Positions 6,521-13,744 of a DNA stretch of 17,360 bases are shown piece after piece (position 1 is the first letter of the stretch; every line of letters starts with the position of its first letter). The notes beneath the pieces were generated by a model. The model ran no database searches. It was given only the letters and a program-made list of their open reading frames with translations, and was not told the DNA's origin. The translations under genes were made by a program, and so were the position numbers. The DNA lies in NCBI GenBank assembly GCA_964434165.1, contig CAYSUS010000134.1, forward strand, positions 1 to 17,360, in the 5' to 3' direction. Origin of the DNA: CAYSUS01 sp964434165 (lineage in GTDB: Bacteria; Planctomycetota; Planctomycetia; Pirellulales; Thermoguttaceae).

Positions 6521-7069
6521 TCAGCACCGCCGCGTGCTGAGCACCTTGTAGATCCGCTTGAGGCGCTCGCGGTAGGCGACCATCTGGTCGTACTGCTGTC
6601 GCGCGGCCATCAGGGCCTGATCGGCCGCGCCCGGGTCCTTGAAGCGCGCGAAGACCTGCCACTTGTGGACCGTGGTGTCGGCGTGGGCGGCGACAAAATC
6701 GACGATGTACTCGCTCGTCGCCCGCTGCCCCGTTTGCACCATGAACCGGACGTCGGCGTGCTTGGTCTGGGGGTCGATGACCGCGGTTCCCATCAGGAAC
6801 AGGTCGTCGGGGCTCTTCCGCTTGTCGTCCCCGACCGGCTTGAGGCGGCCCAGCTTCCGCTCCAGGTCGGACACCATCTTCTCCCGCTTCGGATCGTCCC
6901 ACTGGGGCGGCGCCTCGGGCGCGGGGAGGTTCTCCGAAGGAAGGGCCGTGCCCAACTCCTCGGCCCACCCGCGGGAGTCGGACTGCAGGATCAAGCCGGC
7001 CGCGAGAACCGCAGCTCCTGCGAGAGCAATCGAGCCGGTCCCATGGATGGCGGTGAGCTTCCTTGGCAT
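6521..7069 (-). CDS. Small exported or membrane-anchored protein of unknown function
   Basis: 182 residues from the ATG at 7069. Residues 12-28 (GSIALAGAAVLAAGLIL) form a signal peptide or N-terminal anchor. A Pro-rich linker (about 43-57) and a charged amphipathic stretch (about 59-89, KREKMVSDLERKLGRLKP) follow. Then comes a compact domain with strands (MGTAVIDPQTKHADVRFMVQ) and a C-terminal helix rich in Arg, Tyr and Gln. I do not recognise the family. An upstream in-frame ATG at 7129 lies inside the predicted -10 box, so it cannot be the start. It lies 167 bases downstream of a Gfo/Idh/MocA gene with a strong hairpin between them, so it probably has its own promoter. Confidence 0.7.
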   Translation of the reverse strand: MPRKLTAIHGTGSIALAGAAVLAAGLILQSDSRGWAEELGTALPSENLPAPEAPPQWDDPKREKMVSDLERKLGRLKPVGDDKRKSPDDLFLMGTAVIDPQTKHADVRFMVQTGQRATSEYIVDFVAAHADTTVHKWQVFARFKDPGAADQALMAARQQYDQMVAYRERLKRIYKVLSTRRC

Positions 7070-7127
7070 CAGGGCACCCCGTGTCTGGAGACAGGAAGTT
7101 CCGAAGCGGGCCGTGTGCGACGCCCGC

Positions 7128-7136
7128 ATTGTACCA
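7128..7136 (-). promoter_or_regulatory. Extended -10 promoter for the small exported-protein gene
   Basis: TGG-TACAAT on the minus strand matches the extended -10 pattern TGn-TATAAT in all but one base. No good -35 box is visible. Transcription would begin near 7121, about 50 bases before the ATG at 7069. Confidence 0.45.
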
Positions 7137-7166
7137 GCCGCACGCAGGGACGCCTATCACGTTGGC

Positions 7167-7195
7167 GGGGGGGCGCCGGGCCGGGCGGCCCCCCC
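7167..7195 (-). terminator. Strong GC hairpin after the first Gfo/Idh/MocA gene
   Basis: GGGGGGGC (7167-7174) pairs perfectly with GCCCCCCC (7188-7195) around a 13-base GC-rich loop, about 40 bases past the stop at 7237. There is no T-run, so it would be a pausing or factor-assisted terminator. Confidence 0.4.
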
Positions 7196-7236
7196 CGAGC
7201 ATGCGATCCGGCGTGTGCGGCGCGCCGGGTTGCGCC

Positions 7237-8598
7237 TCAAAGGAAACGGTGCTGGCCGGGCATGGGCACCTCGGGCGTGGGGTAGGGGCCCAGCACGTAT
7301 TCGTCCGGCCCCAGCCGGGTTTCGGACTTCATGGCGTCGTCCCAGGCGATCGCCTTGCCGCTGTAGGCCGCCTCGCGCCCGAGGACCCCGGTCATCGTGC
7401 TCTCGGCCACGGCCTGCGCGGCGTTCATGGGCTTGCCCTCGCGGATGCTGGCGATGAGGTCCTCGTGCTCCTGCTGGTAGGGGTTGGTCACGCGATCGCG
7501 GAACCGCCAGCGGTCGCCCGTGGTCGAGTCGATGCGATCCTTGCAGTTGCTGTGGCCGAGGGTGCCCACGACGGTCTCCTCGACCTTGTTGTCGCATCCG
7601 TTGATCTGCCGGGCCTGGCTGAACATGCGCACGCCGCCGGGGTACTCGTACTCCACGGCGAAGTGGTCGTAGATGTGCCCGTGGACCGGCTGGGTGCGGA
7701 CCTGGCGCCCGCCGACCGCGGCCACGGCGCGGACCGGGTGCGCGCCGAGGACCCAGTTCATGATGTCCAGGTTGTGGACGTGCTGTTCCACGTAGTGATC
7801 GCCGGAGAGCCACGTGAAATAGTTCCAGTTGCGCAACTGCCACTCCATGTCGCTCCACTGGGGCTGCTTCCGGATGATCCAGATCTCCCCGCCATTCCAG
7901 TAGCAGCGGCCGTACACGATCTCGCCGATCGCGCCGTCGCGGATCCGCTTGACCGTCTCCCGGTAGTTCTGCATGTGGCGGCGCTGGATGCCGGCGGCGA
8001 TGCCCAGGCCCTTCTGTCTGGCCAGCTCGCCGGCCTCCAAGATCGTGCGCACGCCGGGCACGTCCACGGCGGCCGGCTTCTCGATGAACACGTGCTTGCC
8101 GGCCTCGACGGCGGCCTTCAGGTGCAGGGGCCGGAAGTGCGGCGAGGTGGCCTGGATCACGTAGTTGATCTCGTCGATGGCCAGGAGCTTCTTGTAGGCG
8201 TCGAAGCCCGTGAAGCACATCTCCGCGGGCACGTCGATGCCCAGCTTGGTGAGCTGCATGTTGCACAGGTCGAGCCGGTCCTGGAACAGGTCGGCCAGGG
8301 CCACGACCTTGATTCCTTTCTTCTGCACGGCCGCCCCTGGCGCGACGTCCTCGGTGTGGTAGCCCGTCGAGGGATAGATGACCTTGGTGGCCGCGCCGAG
8401 CGCGTCGAGGAGGGCCCCGGTGCCGCGCCCGCCGCATCCGATCAGGCCGATGCGGATCTCGAGGTCCTCGGCCCCGTAGGCCGAATGCACGAAGGGAACC
8501 TGCGCCGCGGTCACCGCGCCGGCCACGGCCAGGGACGAGCCCTTGAGGAACTGGCGGCGGGAGACGCAGGAGGCGCTGCGGTGGTCTTGTTTCTTCAT
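7237..8598 (-). CDS. Gfo/Idh/MocA-family oxidoreductase, Tat-exported
   Basis: 453 residues. The start at 8598 places a Tat signal at the N-terminus: SRRQFLKGSSLAVAGAV, twin Arg at 14-15, hydrophobic core to about 37. The NAD(P)-binding Rossmann motif is GLIGCGGRGTG (51-61). The family's EKP motif is at 173-175 (HVFIEKPAAV), with Lys174 the usual catalytic or binding lysine. The downstream domain has YVEQHVHNLDIMNWVLG (269-285), the position of the family's substrate-site His/Asp. Family members oxidise or reduce sugars, inositols and sugar-derived groups with NAD(P). Substrate cannot be read from the sequence. The gene is divergent from another member of the same family at 8955, with a shared 356-bp control region. 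Extra sequence upstream of 8598 in this frame does not resemble protein. Confidence 0.93.
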   Translation of the reverse strand: MKKQDHRSASCVSRRQFLKGSSLAVAGAVTAAQVPFVHSAYGAEDLEIRIGLIGCGGRGTGALLDALGAATKVIYPSTGYHTEDVAPGAAVQKKGIKVVALADLFQDRLDLCNMQLTKLGIDVPAEMCFTGFDAYKKLLAIDEINYVIQATSPHFRPLHLKAAVEAGKHVFIEKPAAVDVPGVRTILEAGELARQKGLGIAAGIQRRHMQNYRETVKRIRDGAIGEIVYGRCYWNGGEIWIIRKQPQWSDMEWQLRNWNYFTWLSGDHYVEQHVHNLDIMNWVLGAHPVRAVAAVGGRQVRTQPVHGHIYDHFAVEYEYPGGVRMFSQARQINGCDNKVEETVVGTLGHSNCKDRIDSTTGDRWRFRDRVTNPYQQEHEDLIASIREGKPMNAAQAVAESTMTGVLGREAAYSGKAIAWDDAMKSETRLGPDEYVLGPYPTPEVPMPGQHRFL

Positions 8599-8706
8599 GA
8601 TGGGGGGTGGCTCCGGGAAAACGATGCTGTTGCTTCGGATGTGGATTGGAGGCGGGCGCCGCGGCGGCCCCTGGTCGCCCCGAACTCGCGTTGCGTGACT
8701 GCCGGG

Positions 8707-8728
8707 GAAAAGGGGACGGGGCCTTTTC
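8707..8728 (+). repeat. A-run/GGGGACGGGG repeat with a 7-bp stem
   Basis: GAAAAGG and CCTTTTC flank GGACGGGG, forming a small hairpin. GGGGACGGG is shared with the repeats at 195-216 and 6013-6034. Bases 8718-8735 (GGGGCCTTTTCGCCCAAG) match 11474-11491 with two differences. Confidence 0.45.
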
Positions 8729-8844
8729 GCCCAAGCGGCCCGAAGGGTGCTTCGCACAAGAGGGTCCCGACCCTTTGTCCCTCCCAGGAACGTGCACGGC
8801 CCTTGAGCTTAGCACGGCGCTCGTCGCGCTGGCAATCGTCGGCC

Positions 8845-8861
8845 GGCTCGCGGAGCGTGCC
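8845..8861. repeat. Imperfect copy of the GGCACGCGGAGCGTGCC hairpin
   Basis: GGCTCGCGGAGCGTGCC differs at one base from the perfect hairpin at 6148-6164. It lies six bases before the -35 box of the second oxidoreductase gene, so it could affect that promoter. Confidence 0.5.
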
Positions 8862-8866
8862 GATTC

Positions 8867-8895
8867 TTGACTTCCCCGTCCGGCCGCGTTAGCCT
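8867..8895 (+). promoter_or_regulatory. Predicted promoter of the second Gfo/Idh/MocA gene
   Basis: TTGACT (8867-8872), a 17-base spacer and TAGCCT (8890-8895). The start would be near 8902, about 50 bases before the ATG at 8955. This also argues against the alternative start at 8904. Confidence 0.5.
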
Positions 8896-8954
8896 TCACC
8901 CCCATGCTCCGCTCGCGCGTGCGCCGTGCGTTTGTCATCCCCTCGGAGGTTTCC

Positions 8955-10292
8955 ATGAGACGATCTGCCTTATCCCGCCGCGCCTTCCTCGGTTCCGCGG
9001 CGGCCGCGGCCGCGACCATCGTCCCCCGGCACGTCCTGGCCCAAAGCGGCCAGACCGCCCCGAACGACAAGATCCGCGTCGCGGGGATCGGCGTGGGGGG
9101 AATGGGGCGCAACGACCTCAGGAACGTGCGGGGCCAGGACATCGTCGCCTTGTGCGACGTGGACGACCGCCGCGCCGCCCAGACGTACCAGGAGTATCCG
9201 CGCGCGAAGCGGTTCCGCGACTTCCGCAAGATGTTCGACGCGATGGAGAAGGGCATCGACGCGGTCGTCGTGGCCACGCCCGACCACTTCCACGCCGTGG
9301 CCGCCATGGCCGCCATACGTCGCGGCAAGCACGTGTACTGCGAGAAGCCCCTGGCCCACTCGGTCTATGAGTGCCGCGCGCTGCAGAAGGCCGCGAAACA
9401 GCACGACGTGGTCACCCAGTTGGGCAACCAGGGGCATTCCTCCGGGGCGATCCGCTCGTTCTGCGAGTGGATCTGGGACGGGGCGATCGGCGAGGTCCAC
9501 ACCGTGCACGCCGGGTGCAGCGCGGTCAACTCGGCCCTGGGAGCCCTGTCGAGTTTGAAGGAGAAGCACGCGGTGCCCAAGGAGCTGGACTGGGACCAGT
9601 GGCTCGGCCCGGCCCGGGAGCGTCCGTACCATCCGGCCTACCTGCCCGGCAAGTGGCGGGGCTGGGTCCCCTTCGGCAACGGCACGGTGGGCGACTGGAC
9701 CTGCCACGTGGTCGATCCGGTGTTCTGGGCCCTCGACCTCGGCGCGCCCAAAACGATCGTTGCCCAGGTCAAGGACTACGATCCCAAGACCCAGGGCGAC
9801 GCCTTCCCGCGCGGCGAGATCATCACTTACGAGTTCCCCGCCAAGGGCAAGCGCGGCCCGGTGACCATGCACTGGTACAGCGGCACCGAGAGCATCCCCC
9901 GGCCCGAGGCCCTGGAGAAGGACCGCAAGCCCGTCTCGACCGGCGCCGTAGTGATCGGCGATAGGGGCACCATCATGCACGGCTCGCACGGGGCCGGCGG
10001 CGTGCGGATCATCCCCGAGGCCAGGATGCAGCAGTACGAGCGGCCCGAGCCGACCATCCCCCGCGTCGGCGGCCATCAGCAGGACTGGCTCCACGCCATC
10101 CGCGAGGGCAAGAAGTCGGGCAGCGATTTCTCCTACGGCGCGCCGCTGTCGGAGATCGCCATGCTCGGCGTGATCGCCATCAAGCTGCCCGGCGTGAAGC
10201 TCGCGTGGGACGCCGAGACGATGCGGTTTACCAACTGCGATGAGGCGAACCGGTTTGTCGATCCGCCTTATCGGGAGGGGTGGACGCTTTAA
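8955..10292 (+). CDS. Gfo/Idh/MocA-family oxidoreductase, Tat-exported
   Basis: 445 residues. GGAGG (8945-8949) lies five bases before the ATG at 8955, and that start gives a clean Tat signal: MRRSALSRRAFLGSAAAAAA with twin Arg at 8-9 and a likely cleavage after VLA-Q. The Rossmann motif is GIGVGGMG (44-51), with the acidic cofactor residue probably in CDVDDR (67-72). EKP is at 130-132 (HVYCEKPLAHS). The region GDWTCHVVDPVFWALDLG (246-263) holds the substrate-site His251 and Asp254. The pattern KWRGWVPFGNGTVGDW is typical of the large planctomycete/verrucomicrobial exported subgroup. Probable role is NAD(P)-linked redox chemistry on sugars or sugar derivatives. It is not a close duplicate of the divergent 7237-8598 gene; the two share only family motifs. 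Its end faces the ThuA-like gene. Confidence 0.95.
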   Translation: MRRSALSRRAFLGSAAAAAATIVPRHVLAQSGQTAPNDKIRVAGIGVGGMGRNDLRNVRGQDIVALCDVDDRRAAQTYQEYPRAKRFRDFRKMFDAMEKGIDAVVVATPDHFHAVAAMAAIRRGKHVYCEKPLAHSVYECRALQKAAKQHDVVTQLGNQGHSSGAIRSFCEWIWDGAIGEVHTVHAGCSAVNSALGALSSLKEKHAVPKELDWDQWLGPARERPYHPAYLPGKWRGWVPFGNGTVGDWTCHVVDPVFWALDLGAPKTIVAQVKDYDPKTQGDAFPRGEIITYEFPAKGKRGPVTMHWYSGTESIPRPEALEKDRKPVSTGAVVIGDRGTIMHGSHGAGGVRIIPEARMQQYERPEPTIPRVGGHQQDWLHAIREGKKSGSDFSYGAPLSEIAMLGVIAIKLPGVKLAWDAETMRFTNCDEANRFVDPPYREGWTL

Positions 10293-10330
10293 GGGACGTC
10301 GGCGGGAGGGCTTGCTGGCGCCGCAGTTTT

Positions 10331-10347
10331 GAAGTCCCCCAGACTTC
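10331..10347. terminator. Hairpin between the convergent oxidoreductase and ThuA-like genes
   Basis: GAAGTC-CCCCA-GACTTC, a 6-bp stem in the 78-base gap between two facing genes. Neither side has a proper T-run. Bases 10341-10351 (AGACTTCGGAA) also occur in the large palindrome at 11491-11521, so it may be a repeat serving as a terminator. Confidence 0.35.
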
Positions 10348-10370
10348 GGAAATCCACGCCTCGGCTCGCC

Positions 10371-11252
10371 CTACTCGCGCACGCTGGGCTTGTCCGCGCC
10401 CGGGAAGTCGCCCGGCACCTTCTGGGTGACCTTCCCGGTGGCCGCCCACTCACAGCCCCGCTGCATGGTGACGATGAACGCCACGCTCTTGAGCTGCTCA
10501 GGCGAATGCCCCAGGGCGTTCTGGAACACGCGCCCCTCGCCGTACTTGACGGTGAACAGCAGCGGCTCGTGCTCGTCGGAGCCGCCCTTGGACTTGGGCG
10601 CGAAGGCCGTGGCCAGCACGGTGAGGTTCTCGGCCGGGCCACGGAGCCAGCCGTAGAGCTCGTCCTCGACGTGGGCGAACCGGGCGGGCAGGCCCTTCAT
10701 GATGGGGTGGTCCGGGCAGCGGACGTCCAGGGCGAACTCCTGCGAGGGCCCGTGGCCGCCGCCCCGGCCCGGCGAGTTGTCCAGGACCATCTTGCCGTCC
10801 TTCCAGCGCACGTAGGGGCCGTGCTTCTCGTTGCGGCCGCCCCAGCCGCCCAGCCCGATCATCCTGTTCCACGCTTCCCACTTGGGGAAGGCCGCGCAGG
10901 CGAAGTGATAGATCACCAGTCCGCCGCCGCCCTTGACGTAGTCGAGGATCGCCTTTTTGGTCTCCTCGGGCCACTCGTCCCCCTGGTAGTTGCTGATCAC
11001 CACGTCGTAGTCGCAGAACTCCGGCTTGAAGCCGCTCATGTCCTTGCCCTTCGCCGGCGCGGTGGCCACGTCCACCTTGAACAGGCCCGTCTCCTCGAGT
11101 TGGGCCTTGATCATCTTCGTGGTCTCGGGCCAGCACTTGTGCCCGTTCTGGCCGTCCACGATGAGGGCTTTCAACCCGGGCTCGGCGGCCACGGCGGCCA
11201 CGGCCAGCACCAGCCACGCGCCCAGCGCGGCGATCAGTCGTCTGCACATCAT
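10371..11252 (-). CDS. ThuA-like secreted protein (class I glutamine amidotransferase-like fold)
   Basis: 293 residues. The start at 11252 follows AGGAG at 11260-11264 and gives a Sec signal peptide (MMCRRLIAALGAWLVLAVAA) with likely cleavage after A23. The mature part follows the ThuA-like family: strand ALIVDGQNGHKCW (29-41), YDVVISNYQGDEWPEETKKA (82-101), the KGGGGLVIYHFACAAF segment (107-122), HPIMKGLPARFAHVEDELYG (182-201) and KYGEGRVFQNALGHS (236-250). The usual glutamine amidotransferase Cys-His-Glu triad is not clearly conserved. ThuA proteins are linked to trehalose and other disaccharide use and often sit beside Gfo/Idh/MocA dehydrogenases, as here. The enzymatic activity of the family is not firmly known. 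The product probably handles sugar derivatives in the periplasm together with the two exported oxidoreductases. Confidence 0.92.
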   Translation of the reverse strand: MMCRRLIAALGAWLVLAVAAVAAEPGLKALIVDGQNGHKCWPETTKMIKAQLEETGLFKVDVATAPAKGKDMSGFKPEFCDYDVVISNYQGDEWPEETKKAILDYVKGGGGLVIYHFACAAFPKWEAWNRMIGLGGWGGRNEKHGPYVRWKDGKMVLDNSPGRGGGHGPSQEFALDVRCPDHPIMKGLPARFAHVEDELYGWLRGPAENLTVLATAFAPKSKGGSDEHEPLLFTVKYGEGRVFQNALGHSPEQLKSVAFIVTMQRGCEWAATGKVTQKVPGDFPGADKPSVRE

Positions 11253-11307
11253 CAGCTTGCTCCTGGGAGGGTGAGGTTGCGTTGCACGTCTGCGCAAAGC
11301 CGTCACC

Positions 11308-11336
11308 AATCTAGTCGGGGCCCGAGGCGGAAGCAA
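11308..11336 (-). promoter_or_regulatory. Predicted promoter of the ThuA-like gene
   Basis: On the minus strand TTGCTT (11331-11336), a 17-base spacer and TAGATT (11308-11313). The start would be near 11301, about 48 bases before the ATG at 11252. The -10 box matches the consensus at four of six positions. Confidence 0.5.
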
Positions 11337-11473
11337 GCGCCGCAGGCAGGAAGCCGGGGCCCAAAGGGGCGGCCCGGACCGCGGGATCGCTCGGGCGCCG
11401 GTCGTCGTCGATCCTTCGCGTGGGCAGACATATCGGGGGGTGGCCCTGGGGCGTTTCGCGGGAAAGACTGGAA

Positions 11474-11491
11474 GGGGCCTTATCGCGCAAG
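11474..11491 (+). repeat. 18-bp segment shared with the divergent oxidoreductase region
   Basis: GGGGCCTTATCGCGCAAG matches 8718-8735 at 16 of 18 positions. It directly abuts the 31-base palindrome at 11491-11521. Confidence 0.45.
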
Positions 11492-11521
11492 ACTTCCGGA
11501 GTCTCCGAGACTTCGGAAGTC
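11491..11521. repeat. 31-base near-perfect palindrome (REP-like)
   Basis: Two 15-base arms, GACTTCCGGAGTCTC and GAGACTTCGGAAGTC, flank a single C. Only one position is mismatched, and it can form a G-T pair. It lies 15 bases before the start of the membrane-protein gene, in its leader. An 11-base piece (AGACTTCGGAA) recurs at 10341-10351. Confidence 0.7.
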
Positions 11522-11536
11522 GGGGACCAGCAACGT

Positions 11537-12274
11537 ATGAGTTCGCCGCCTTCCACCGCCGACGCGTCCCCGCACGTCCGGGTGCTCCAGCCGAACGGTA
11601 CCTCGCCGCGCCGGCGACTGCGTCCGTGGTACGCGCCGGGCTGGATCGCGCTTCTGGTGGCGGGGACGGTCGGGAGCGCGCTGGTCGCAGCCGACCGGCA
11701 CAACTTCGATCCGTACGAGGGCCAGAGCGTCTCTTTCAGCGTGGCCCCGCCGCCCGGCTCGTACGGTCCGGCCATGCGCCGCATCTCGGCCCTGGGCAAC
11801 TTCACGATCTCGCTGGAGGGCTTCTCCTACGGCTGGCCGCTGCGCTATCGCGAATACTGGGTGCAGAAGATGGTCTTCGCCGCGCCGGCCAATCGCGCGC
11901 CGGTGGTCGCGCGGGAGACGATTCGCGATTCGCATCGGGCGCGGTGGACCAATTGGGGTCTTGCCGGCCTGGTGGTTCTGTCCTCGTTCTTCGCGGTAAA
12001 CCGGATCGCGCGCGGCCGTTGGCAGTTCGGGCTGCGCGGGCTGCTCGTCGCGACCACCACCGTGGCGGTGGCCTGTTCGCTGTGGAGCGTGCGCTGGCGA
12101 CTCGAAGCCGCCCTCGGGCAGGGCGAGATCGTCGCCCGGCTCTTCGAGATGCCGGCCTGGCTCTACGGGCCGATCCTCCTCGGCCTCGCGCTGACCCTGC
12201 TGGCCGCCGTGTGGGCCCTCTTCGCCCCGGTGCTGGGGCCGCTGGGCTGGATTCTCCGCCGCCGCGCGTCGTAA
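11537..12274 (+). CDS. Four-helix membrane protein, unknown function, planctomycete type
   Basis: 245 residues from the ATG at 11537. Earlier in-frame starts (11420) would read through the palindrome at 11491-11521 and are rejected. Predicted membrane helices are at about 31-52, 139-155, 165-183 and 208-233. A polar outer loop (about 53-138) lies between the first two; the C-terminus is basic (RRRAS). The third helix, FGLRGLLVATTTVAVACSLW, resembles a helix seen again and again in small planctomycete membrane proteins, whose function is unknown. No catalytic motif is visible. The ribosome binding site is poor and no promoter is clear. It stands alone between the ThuA-like gene (divergent) and rarA (convergent). 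Confidence 0.75.
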   Translation: MSSPPSTADASPHVRVLQPNGTSPRRRLRPWYAPGWIALLVAGTVGSALVAADRHNFDPYEGQSVSFSVAPPPGSYGPAMRRISALGNFTISLEGFSYGWPLRYREYWVQKMVFAAPANRAPVVARETIRDSHRARWTNWGLAGLVVLSSFFAVNRIARGRWQFGLRGLLVATTTVAVACSLWSVRWRLEAALGQGEIVARLFEMPAWLYGPILLGLALTLLAAVWALFAPVLGPLGWILRRRAS

Positions 12275-12357
12275 TCGCGGCAGGGCCGCCCGCCGAATCG
12301 GTGCTGCCGCACCCAGGCAAGGAAGCCGCTCCCGTTGGTCGCTGGAGCGCGTCCACG

Positions 12358-12389
12358 GGCTTGCGCCCCTGCCTATCGGCTTGCGCCCC
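12358..12389. repeat. Short direct repeat GGCTTGCGCCCC, 20-base period
   Basis: GGCTTGCGCCCC at 12358-12369 and again at 12378-12389, in the 140-base gap between the membrane-protein gene and rarA. The rest of the unit is not conserved. No other feature is visible in that gap. Confidence 0.4.
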
Positions 12390-12414
12390 CAAGGGCCTGG
12401 AGCAGCTCCGTGGC

Positions 12415-13728
12415 CTACTCCCCGCGCAGCCGCGCGCGGATTGCTGCCAAGCGCCGGGCGATCTCCTCCTCGAAGCCCCGGTCGGTCGGCCGATAGTACG
12501 TCCGCTCTATGCCGAGGTAGTCCTGGGCGGCGATCCCGTCGGGGTGGTCGTGGGCGTACTGGTAGTCCTCGCCGTGCCCCAGGCGCTGGGCGCCGGCGTA
12601 GTGGCTGTCGCGGAGATGGACGGGCACGGGCAGGATGCGGCCCTCGCGCACGTCGCGGCGGGCCTCGCCGATGGCCAGCGTGGCCGCGTTCGACTTGGGC
12701 GCGCAGGCCAGGTAGGTCACGGCCTGCGCGAGCGTGAGCTGGCACTCGGGCAGCCCCACCTGCTCGCAGGCCTGCGCGGCGGCCACGGCCAGGGGCAGTG
12801 CGTGTGGGTCGGCGTTGCCGACGTCCTCGCTGGCCAGGATCACGATCCGGCGGCAGAGGAACCGCACGTCCTCGCCCCCTTCGAGCATCCGGGCGAGCCA
12901 GTAAATGGCCGCGTCGGGATCGCTGCCGCGGATGCTCTTGATCAGCGCGCTGATCGTGTCGTAGTGCGCATCGCCCTGCCGGTCGTACTGGATCGCCTTG
13001 CGCTGGACCGACTCCTCGGCAAGCTCGCGCGTGAACTCCACGGGCCGCTCGTCACTGGAGAGCACGCCCACCTCCAGGGCCGAGAGCGCGCGCCGTGCAT
13101 CGCCATCGCTCGTCTCGGCGAGGAAGTCCAGGGCGTCGTCGTGCATGCGGACTTCGTGACGGCCGAGGCCGCGCTCTTCGTCGGACATCGCCCGCCGCAA
13201 TAGCGCCTTGATGTCGTCCATGGAAAGGGGCTGGAACTGGAACACGCGGCTGCGGCTGACCAGCGGGCTGTTGATGGCGAAGAACGGGTTCTCCGTGGTC
13301 GCGCCGACGAGGATCACCACGCCCTCCTCGACCTCGGGCAGGAGGACGTCCTGCTGCGCCCGGTTGAAGCGGTGGATCTCGTCGATGAACAGCACGGTGC
13401 GGCGTCCCTCGGCGGCCAGCCGGTCGTGCGCGGCGGCGAGCACCTCGCGGAGGTCCTTCACGCCGCTGGTTACCGCGCTGAGCTGAACGAAGTGGCTCTC
13501 GGTGGCGCCGGCGAGCAGCCGGGCCAGCGTGGTCTTGCCGCTGCCCGGCGGGCCGTAGAAGATCACCGAGCCGAGGCGGTCGGCCTTCAAGAGCCGACGG
13601 AGGAGCTTGCCTTCGCCCAGGAAGTGTGTCTGCCCCGCGAACTCCTCGAGCGTGCGCGGGCGCATGCGCGCGGCCAGGGGCAGGGCGCGATCGCGGTTGG
13701 CGTTTTCGGCGGCGTCGAAGAGGGACAT
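12415..13728 (-). CDS. rarA: Replication-associated recombination protein A (RarA/MgsA family AAA+ ATPase)
   Basis: 437 residues, the usual family length. The start at 13728 gives the standard N-terminus (MSLFDAAENANRDRALPLAA). LAARMRPRTLEEFAGQTHFL (18-37) is the family's entry motif. Walker A is GPPGSGKTT (59-67), Walker B is LFIDEIHRFN (113-122), sensor 1 is GATTENP (142-148), and the sensor 2 region is DGDARRALSALE (208-219). The C-terminal tetramerisation part contains KSIRGSDPDAAIYWLARML and HDHPDGIAAQDYLG. RarA acts at stalled replication forks with single-strand binding protein and clamp loader, as Mgs1/WRNIP1 does in eukaryotes. It starts 16 bases after the alarmone-hydrolase gene, so the two are very likely co-transcribed. 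The frame stays open 139 codons further upstream, but that part is a shadow of the neighbouring gene. Confidence 0.96.
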   Translation of the reverse strand: MSLFDAAENANRDRALPLAARMRPRTLEEFAGQTHFLGEGKLLRRLLKADRLGSVIFYGPPGSGKTTLARLLAGATESHFVQLSAVTSGVKDLREVLAAAHDRLAAEGRRTVLFIDEIHRFNRAQQDVLLPEVEEGVVILVGATTENPFFAINSPLVSRSRVFQFQPLSMDDIKALLRRAMSDEERGLGRHEVRMHDDALDFLAETSDGDARRALSALEVGVLSSDERPVEFTRELAEESVQRKAIQYDRQGDAHYDTISALIKSIRGSDPDAAIYWLARMLEGGEDVRFLCRRIVILASEDVGNADPHALPLAVAAAQACEQVGLPECQLTLAQAVTYLACAPKSNAATLAIGEARRDVREGRILPVPVHLRDSHYAGAQRLGHGEDYQYAHDHPDGIAAQDYLGIERTYYRPTDRGFEEEIARRLAAIRARLRGE

Positions 13729-13744
13729 GGGCGGCGATTCGGTG

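Larger units (their letters stand above)
8599..8954. promoter_or_regulatory. 356-bp divergent intergenic region between two oxidoreductase genes
   Basis: It contains a plus-strand promoter at 8867-8895, a dispersed repeat at 8707-8728, and small hairpins CGAAG-GGTG-CTTCG (8741-8754) and AGGGTC-CC-GACCCT (8761-8774). A variant of the GGCACGCGGAGCGTGCC palindrome lies at 8845-8861. I see no clear promoter for the minus-strand gene. Confidence 0.5.

Noticed and set aside
5993..7285. Plus-strand open frame of 430 codons
   Set aside because: Antisense to the small exported-protein gene at one end and covering repeats at the other; no protein-like features.
7063..8892. Plus-strand open frame of 609 codons
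   Set aside because: Antisense to the Tat oxidoreductase gene. Long antisense frames are common at this GC content.
7157..9328. Minus-strand open frame of 723 codons across the two oxidoreductase genes
   Set aside because: It is a shadow in another frame of the real gene at 7237-8598 and antisense to 8955-10292. The composition is Arg/Gly/Pro-rich with no motifs.
12275..12414. Possible CRISPR-like repetition (GGCTTGCGCCCC twice)
   Set aside because: Only two short copies with a 20-base period and no spacers. It is listed only as a minor direct repeat.
11440..13203. Plus-strand open frame of 587 codons
   Set aside because: It overlaps the membrane-protein gene in another frame and runs antisense into rarA. 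No family features.
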